A DNA stretch of 64,000 nt, taken from NCBI GenBank assembly GCA_023213315.1, contig JAKCPI010015324.1, positions 23,577 through 87,576 on the forward strand. The letters run 5' to 3'. This DNA is from Euborellia annulipes. Taxonomy: Eukaryota; Arthropoda; Insecta; Dermaptera; Anisolabididae. Both the position numbers and the translations under genes were made by a program. This document shows positions 13,501 through 22,500 of this stretch, in pieces; the first letter of the stretch is position 1; every line of letters begins with the position of its first letter. A model generated the notes under the pieces. That model was not told the origin of the DNA. It ran no database searches and was given only the letters and a program-made list of their open reading frames with translations.

Positions 13501-16500
13501 GGTATCTTAGGAACCCATCGAATCCCTCGCAGAATTTTGTAGGGATTTTTTTCATTAGGTAGAAAAGTAAGATATGATTAGGGCACTTAGAATTTTGCTG
13601 GGGGTGGTACCGCATCTTTTTGTATTATAGAACTGATCCGCCAGCCATAAAATACCCTTATACCAGCATTTTCCAAACTGTGAGGCGCGAATATTGGCCA
13701 CCAGGACCAATTTTCCAAATGATTGCTAGTTTTAATATAAATTAGAATAAATAAAAAAAATATTTTTATATAAATTGATTTATATTTTTTAGCATTAAAA
13801 ATTTTTGTTTTTGTATTATTTTATAAAATGGGGGGGGGGGGGCGTCATAAGATTAATTATTTTTAAGGGAGGCGTGGTTACATAAAGTTTGGAAACCACT
13901 GCTCTAAATAAAGAAACATTTTTGATATTTCCCTTTAAGAATAATTAATTTAATATATTGTATCAAAGACACTAATAATTTTTGGTCATGTGTAATTTGC
14001 ACCAGAAATTTTGAAGGAAAATATTTTTTTTTTCCTGACGGTTCGTTTTGATTTCAATATCATTTTAAAATAATCCTAAAGATTTTTTTCTCTCATCAAG
14101 AACTAAATAGTCAAAATTAAGATTTTAACATATCAAATATTTTTTTTCTTTTCTCTAATTTACAAACACCGATCAAAATATTTATGTCATCTCTTTGATT
14201 ATGGAAATAAAATGTTTATACAATCCAGATGTTTTTTAAACATTCCTCTCTTTCTGAAATCACAATTTCCTTATTTATGTCATGATTCAATTGAATTAAG
14301 CAAGTTTAGTTATGAATTGTATGCCTAAGATAGTATCTATTTTATTTATACAACACCGTTTGGTGGGAATGATAATAATTAAAGTTTACGAGAGAGGAAG
14401 AGCTTTTCTTCGATTCAGGACGATGAGAGTGAGCGAGATGGTCAAAAAGTGGGTGTCAGGTCAAGAGGTCAAAAGAGAGAGATAGCGATGGATTTAATTA
14501 CTAATTTAGAGGAAAAAATCTGGTGTGACTCGCACACTCTTACCTTCGGTAATTGAAAGTTGTGTTCTGTGCTTGTCACACCAGATTTTTTGTGTCGATA
14601 TGTATTTAGTTCCCGACAGTACAGTACATTTGAATTCAAGATGTAAAATTTATAAGTATGGGAAAATATTTGTATTTTGTTACGATGGCAACCATTTCTC
14701 CTATCTTTCCTATGAAGAACAAGAGTAAAGTGGTCTTCAGAAGTAACAATGGCAAAATGAGAATATACATTTTAAAGAGCATTGATTTTTGAATTTTAAT
14801 CAAAATCGTTGGAAAAATTTTTGAGAAAATAGAAAAAAACTGAAAAAGTGCATCAGTAAAGTACTAGAACTTTTTGGCCAATTTGGATTAAAAGCTTATT
14901 TTTACCCCCAAGGAGGGTGTCTAACTTTCGCTCAGGGGCCCACATCTTGTGGGTACGTGGATGGCGACCACGAGCTGCCCGAGCTGGGACAGGCAGTCCT
15001 TTGTATGTCTGTCTCTTCCTCAAATAGCTATTCTGTAAACAAAAATTTAAAGCCAAAGCGTTAACATTTAGTAAATAGTGTTAAAAATTAAAGCCATGTC
15101 TCGGGGGTGGCTTTAATATTTTAACGTCGTGTTTAAAATAAAAATGGCGTCCTTAACCTAAAAAGTAAGGTTATGATTTTGATAGCTTTTAAATAAAAGC
15201 AACATGTTAACGTCCCTGTTAAAACTTTGTTTAGAGAATAGGATTTTTTTAACGCTGATTGTTTTTACATTACTTTTTAACACCCATTTGTTTATTTTAA
15301 ATTTCAACGCCTGTTTTTAGAGAATAGACTTGACTGAGTGTTAAAAAACGTATCTAGTGCTTGTATCAATAAGTACAGGGTGTTTATTAAACATACGACA
15401 AAAATTAAATAGGTTATTCATAATTTTGCATTTTGATGATTTTTGAAAATCGGATTTGTTTCGATGAAACAGAACGAACAAATTTGTTATCGATTCACTT
15501 CCCGCCCCAATCGGTAAAAATCTCTTCTAATTAAATTGTCCACAATTCAAGTGAACTAAATAGGTAAACAGCCTTAGATGCTGGAAATGACCTTATATGA
15601 ATACTAAAAAAATGAATTTTTTTTTTACCACGCCTTGGCTAGAGACAAAGATGTGAAAAATAATTTTTACTCAACTTGATTAGACAAACGATAATCTAAT
15701 TTGAATAAGAAACAAATTTATAAAAATAAATTTAAGATCGAGATTAAAAAAGTTATTTTTTTCTTCACCATGTTATTTTTAAACAAAATGAATTCGAATA
15801 TTTCCATTTAGATAGAAATGTTTAGTAGGTCATGAACGAACACTTGCTACACAAATTGAAAGTTTTTTTCTTTGAAGTTTGTTTTGGGGACAAATGGAGT
15901 TATATTATCATTAAAGAGGAAAACTTATAAACGCCAATCAATAGCGAGAGAGACTGAGAAAATAGATAAATTTTGAGCAGAGTTATCAATCGACATTTTT
16001 ACTTAAACGGTTTCAATTTGTGAATCGGAGCTTTTTAATGTAAAGTGAGTGAGAGAGAGGAAACGGAGCCGGAATTAATTAGCCAACTGATCGGAGGAGA
16101 TAACGCCGTTAGGACAAGTGCGTGTTTGCGATTATACACGGATTTATTACAAGTACTAGAATGTGTAGTCATCGTAGCCACTTGTTAGAGAATTCTTGAC
16201 TAAATAAACTGATATGACCAACATGTTCTTCATTCTGACATAAATATCTCAATTTTTTTTTTTTTCTTTAAAATTATTATTTGCTAGTCGCTGACTGACT
16301 TCGGATTTGTTTGAAGTCATCCTCGGAAATAAAATTTTTAATTATAATCGTACATCTCATGAATCCTGAAGGCAACTCTCATATTATACTTCGAGAGGCA
16401 AATTGTTATAAAATTTATATAAATGAAGAATTTTTAAAATTGCTCAGGGGCCCACATCTTGTGGGTACGTGGATGGCGACCACGAGCTACCCGAGCTGGG

Positions 16501-19500
16501 ACTGACAGTCCTTCTGTACTTTACATGTCTGTCCCTTCCTTCTATATTTTCAACAGGCGTCAGACCGTGCGACGGGCCGGCCTATTATCTATTTCTTCCT
16601 GTCCTGTCGTTAAAAAGCCATTCCGCAGACCCCTTTCCCGCCGACCCCACCGCGGGATTAAGGCGAAGATAGAAGAAGAAGAAGAAGAATTTTTAAAATG
16701 AGATCTTTAAGACCTCTTTCGAATACAGTGAGATACATGGCCAGAATGCTTTTTTTTGGGGGGGGGGAAGGAAGGCGTATAACCCGGTTATTAACCCCTC
16801 CTCCCCCGAATAAATCAATTCTAAAGAATATAAAATATTTTTTATAATTTCTAAGCACTGTTTCTATTTATTTATTTTTTTGAATTTTGTGAAGATAGGG
16901 GAGGGTGTTTGGACTTCCATATAAGGGGAGGAGGCAATTAGGCAATTAGCAGAGGGAATAAAGCAGATAAGCTTTTAATCCTAAGTTGAAGACAACTCAA
17001 GTTCAAATCCACCTCATGGCAATGGAAATGGGAACCGACCTCAGTATTATTTCCATGAAAGTTACTCCTCAAAGTAACCACAACGTGTCAGATCTGACAC
17101 TAATGACTGAAGAGATATACAGAGAGATCCAAAACACCCAAAAAATTTAAAATAGTCTATATAGAAAGAAATACGGTATTAAAATATCAATGCTGTTAGA
17201 AATTATTTTTTCATATTCTTTAAAAGGAGATGGGGGGGGGGTCATCATCCTGATTAAGTACAAGTCCCAAAAAAATATTTCCGTCCTAATAAGACTAAAA
17301 TTCATTAATTTTATTTCCAAGGATGGCTTTAAAGGAGACCAAAACGTTAGAGGTTATTAAATAATAATTTTAAAAAAATTTCATAAAAATCGCGAAGAAC
17401 GAACTAAACGGAGATCTTTAAAAAAACTAAAATTAAAAAAATATTAATTTAGAATAGGAGAATTTATTTCTTCCATTGGCGCAGAGGTCAGATTCGTTCA
17501 TTCAACTATAGTGTAATTTATGGATTATTTTTTTCTTTTTATTTTATATTTTTTCATATTTTGGTTACTTATTTCTTGAAAATATAATATACAGTTGTTA
17601 AAGATAATAATCAGAACCAGGATTATTGATTGAGTCAAGTAACCAAAGATTAGACCAGGGATGGGCCAACCCAAATGATCTTGCGGACCTCTTTAGAAAT
17701 GCATCATAACTCCGCGGGCCGCATTTAAAATTATATATCCCCATATTAGATTTAGACCCACTATAGAAGTAAACGTCGCCTTCCCCTTTTATTTGTTTTT
17801 TTGCTGCAGACCAAAAAAATATCATCATCCCTTTAATACATACACATCAGCCATATCCAGTTATAATCAGTAATAAGATTGATCGATGATTCTACTACCC
17901 TCACCGCATCCCTACAGTCACTAGATCATATAAGAAGCGTTGCACTCTTTCTCTTCTATATGTACTATCATGGTCAATGCTCGGCCGAATTAAAATCAAT
18001 TATCCCACCCAATGCAACATATACACGGAACACAAGGGAGGCATCGTCCCAGCATCCCTATGCTGTTCAGATCACGACTAACAGAACTAGTCAATTCCAA
18101 TCTTCCTTTGTTCCCATGACTTCCCGTGATTGGAACACTCTCCCTGCGTCTATCTTCCCCAAAACGTACAATCTTCAGGCTTTCAAGTCTAATCTCAACA
18201 GGCATCTTCTCAGTTCCCGCAGTTGAGTTCCCCTTTTTTCTATTTTAAATATATTCTTCCTGGCTGCATGTGACCACTGGTCATTATAGGTCTTCGGATC
18301 TTATGCACCCAAAATATTTCCATCTCTATTAATTTCGAAGTTTCTCGATATTAAAAATTTATGAATATTTTACACCAGATTGTTTGTTGTATGGGAATAT
18401 TTTTGTCTATTTTTTTTTTTTTTTGTTGAAATTATAAATTTTGATAAAGAATATTAGAAACCCACTGTACGATTGTCCCCCTCGCTAAATAAAACAGTGA
18501 TTTCCTAAAAATTGTTTTATAAATCTTCATGCCTCATTACAAGTGGAGGCTAGGCGATATTGCACCCTTGTTATTCGGCCTTCGGTCAATTGGCCACGAA
18601 CTCTTCCGTGTAAATAGGTTAAATTTTTTTTTCCCCTCCCTAAATTGAATTGCTATGCATAAACAAACACTTTCACTGGAAAGAAAATTTTGCTGAGGTG
18701 GACGCTGAGCCTGTTAAAAGGACAGGCGACCCACACTGTGCATTCCCAGGTCAGCAAATTGTCATGTCGAAAACAAAACAAGTGGCTATTTATGAGATAA
18801 TCAAAAAAGTTTTTTAAATTATTAGCTGATTTTAATCAAAGAAGATAAAAAGGAATGAGAAAATAAAAGACCTCTTTTTCATCTCTCTATTCGTTTGTTG
18901 GGTTTATCTTAATTCAAGAAATTCTAACAGCTTCTTTAAAATAATATGAAGACATATATAAATATTTAGGTCTCGTTAGTTTAATTTTTTAAATTTATTC
19001 TTGCGTCAACGTTCCATTATCAGTACAAAAAGAGTTAATAATTGAATAAAGCCTCGTCTTTTATATTGGCAAACAAGCAAGCGTTCAGCAAGAATTATTC
19101 CCAAGAACACAATCACAATAGGAAAATTTTAAAGTGTATCAATTTGAAGTATAAATAGGCATAGACGACTGCATTGGGATTTAACAGTTTCGATTACACA
19201 AGCGACCATCATCAGGCCTATAAATTCTAAGTTTTAGAGTAATAAAAATAAATTTTACTATTTATAGGCCTGACGATGATCGCCTTGTGGGATCGAAACT
19301 GTTAAATTCCAATGCATCTAATAAATTCTGATGAATAAATATGTATATTTTTTTTTTCTACTATACCTGGCATAATAAATAAATTTAAACCGAATAATTT
19401 AGAAAATATTAGGCCTATATATAACTTATGCAGCTTCGTAACTTTATCAAAAATATGAAAGCACTAAATCCGGACCACGGCCCAGGACGACTATGCGGAA

Positions 19501-22500
19501 AATTCACTAAATTTTTGAACTAAAAATAATTAGTTAAATATTTTTCGAGATCTACAGTATATATTTGATTTAGAAATTAATATTCAATAACTGCCTCTAG
19601 TGGCGTTTAGCCCAACAACAACAAAAAAAAAGTAACATAAACTTATGTTAAATAAAAATAATTAATAAAACTACAAACTTGAACATTTTGAGAATTTAAT
19701 CTCACAAAGAAGAGCAGTATCGGCCAAATAAAAAGCCTTTATGTTCTCGGAGATGTTTCGAGACAAAAAATTATAACCTTTATGTAAAAATAAAGGCTTT
19801 TTATTCTGCTCTTTATTACTGTAAATATTATTCTTCAAAAGAGCCACTGTTGAGTTTTTTTTTCTTTTCGGTATCTTGGGCCAGATATAGGGGTCTAGGG
19901 ACTTATACCATTTGGTATCCAAATGATTTAAATAAATATTCATCTGACTGCCTGGGATCCGAAGCCGCACCCCTTTAAGATTATCAAGATTGACATTTGT
20001 CAACATGTTTGACATCTCACTAAATTCTGTTATCTAGTCTTTTATTTTTATAACAAAAAATATATAAAATTACTCAAGTATTTAGTATGTTCTACGTTTT
20101 ATTTTTTTGCTTATCAGCTATCTTAGTGTATTTTATGCCTGTCTTCTCCAAGGGAAATCTAAGTTGTTAATTGAATCCGTCATTGCCAGGGAGGATATAG
20201 AAGTTCAGATTTTGAATGCTGTTATATCTCTTCTGGCCCCAATTTTTACTTTCTCTTACCTCTCTATATATATTAATATATAGAGAGAGAAAGTATTGGT
20301 TTCATGTCAAAAATTCGATGTCGAGATTTTGAGTCCAAAAAAGTGATTGATTTTCGCGACATGATCTGTCTGTGGGTGGGTGTGTGTTCAATTTTAAGCA
20401 TGAAGGAATTGAGCTAGGTGGTTGAAATTTTATATTTAAATTAGACACCCCTCTGCAGCGTGAAAATAAGCTTGTAATCAAAATCGGCCAAAAAGTACTA
20501 GTACTTTACTGATGTAGTTTTTCAGTTTTTTTCGATTTTCTCTAAATTTGCTTCAATGATTTTTGATTAAAATTCAAAAATCAATTATTTTTTAGATGCT
20601 CTTTCAAATGTATATTCTCATTTTGTCATTGAAATCTTATGAAGACCACTTTACTCTTGTACTCCATAGGAGAAATGGTTGCAAAATATAAACATTCTCT
20701 CATGTTTATAAATTTTACATCTTGAATTCTAATAAATCGGCGGAAACTAAATAAATCTCGACACGAAAAATCTGGTGTGACAAGCACAGTACACAACTTT
20801 CGATTACCGAAGGTAAGAGAATGTTGTGTGCTGTCCGAAAGTCACACCAGATTTTTTAAATTTATTCTACCCTAATATTTAAAGAAAAAATGTTCAAGCG
20901 TAGAAATTATATTCTTTAAAATTTATTCAAATTAGTGAATGAGGGGTGATAGCCCTCTCCCCCAAAAGAATTTTCTTACTACAGCCATGCCACCCCTGAA
21001 TGAAACTATATAATTATTATATCAGCGTATTTATTTTAAAACATACAAATCTGAAGGTAAAAGTCTGACTTAAAAAAATCTTGGAAATAATTTAAGACTC
21101 GAAACTGAAATGAATCGTTTATTTCAGAAACCACCTAAGTGCGCTTTTTCAACTTTCGGAAAATAAAACTGTTTTGCAGCTTAAGTATAGGTCTAGTCTT
21201 CTTCAAATATTTTTTACCAAATCAAAAACATGCTATTGGGATAATCTAAAAGATGTATTTACCTTTAAATTGTACAGTAGCACCAAAAACACATGATTTG
21301 AAATTTTGTCGCTTAGGGGTTTCTGAAATAAACGATTCAAATATGAAAAATAATTTACCAAGTTGCTCTTTTTATTGAAAAATCTATGAGAAGACGATGC
21401 TCCATTATAAAATGATAATCTCTTTTCTAAAAAGGTCAAAAGAGGCAGATCAATTTTTTAAATTTAAACTTTTCTATCTTAAAATCAATATTCATTCTAA
21501 ACGTTCAAACGTCAAGAGTGATTTTAATCAAATTTATTTTCTTCAACAAAAGCTATAAAATAAGTCCTTATAAATAAATTCTTCGAATATAGGGGTGGTT
21601 TATTCTCTCATTCGTTGCTTTTAAATAGACTTTATTTTCTCCCCATTGATAAACATAACTATGACTTAATAAAAATTTAAATAAATGCCTCATAAAGAAA
21701 TCTGAATTATTTTTTTTTTTTGTGTGTGGGTGCTTCGTGACCCTTTTATTAAAAGATAAAAAAACTTAACTAAATTATCTTGATTAAAAATTCTAATTTT
21801 CTTTTAGATGGCGAATTAAATTAGGAACTGATGGACTTTGAATTTTTGTGATTTTATTTAAAATTTTCAGTTTTTGGATCTTCGATGCATCTCTCTTTAT
21901 CATTGAAATTATGACTAATTCATTTATTTAATAATTATTCTATTATCTTTCTTTTCCCAAATTGTTTTATTATTTTACTAATAGTGCTACGCTTCCTTTC
22001 ACTTATTTGAGTAGAACGGTTAGAAGGTGAGAAATGTGTGAGTGCATCCTCAAGGGTGCCAACGATCATTCATTACTAGGATTAATTATTATTAATTAAT
22101 TACCAGTAATCCAAATGACTGATCATGGGAATGGTTCCTGTCTTAAATAGGTTCTAGGGGATACAGTCATCCATAAGGTCTCTCTACACTAAAGAAGACC
22201 TGAGACAAGAATATCGAAACCAGTAGGTTTGATGAGAATAAAATAAAAAATCTGGTGGAACTGGTCGCACAGCACACAACTTTCTCTAAACCTGCGGTAA
22301 TCGAAAGTTGTGTTCTGTGCTTGTCACACCAGATTTTTTTGTGTCGAGAGGTTGTTTCCCTCAGCACCTTAATTCCAAACTTGCATTTGACTACTTGAAA
22401 TAAACTGGTTATCTAAATAAATACAAAATTTCATAATTAACATGCAAATCCCCATAGGGATTTAACTTTGGCCCTTTGGAAGGAAGAGCCGGAAAGTGAA

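Noticed and set aside
16459..16701. Overlapping 67-80 codon frames
   Set aside because: They lie on the GAA-tail SINE, and the same frames recur, broken differently, in the other copies (27475-27730, 30510-30810, 44840-45112).
20249..20857. Hairpin-ended repeats as ordinary TIR transposons
   Set aside because: The outermost ends (TTTTTACTTTC and CACCAGATTTTT) are not inverse complements; only a subterminal 13-bp stretch is.
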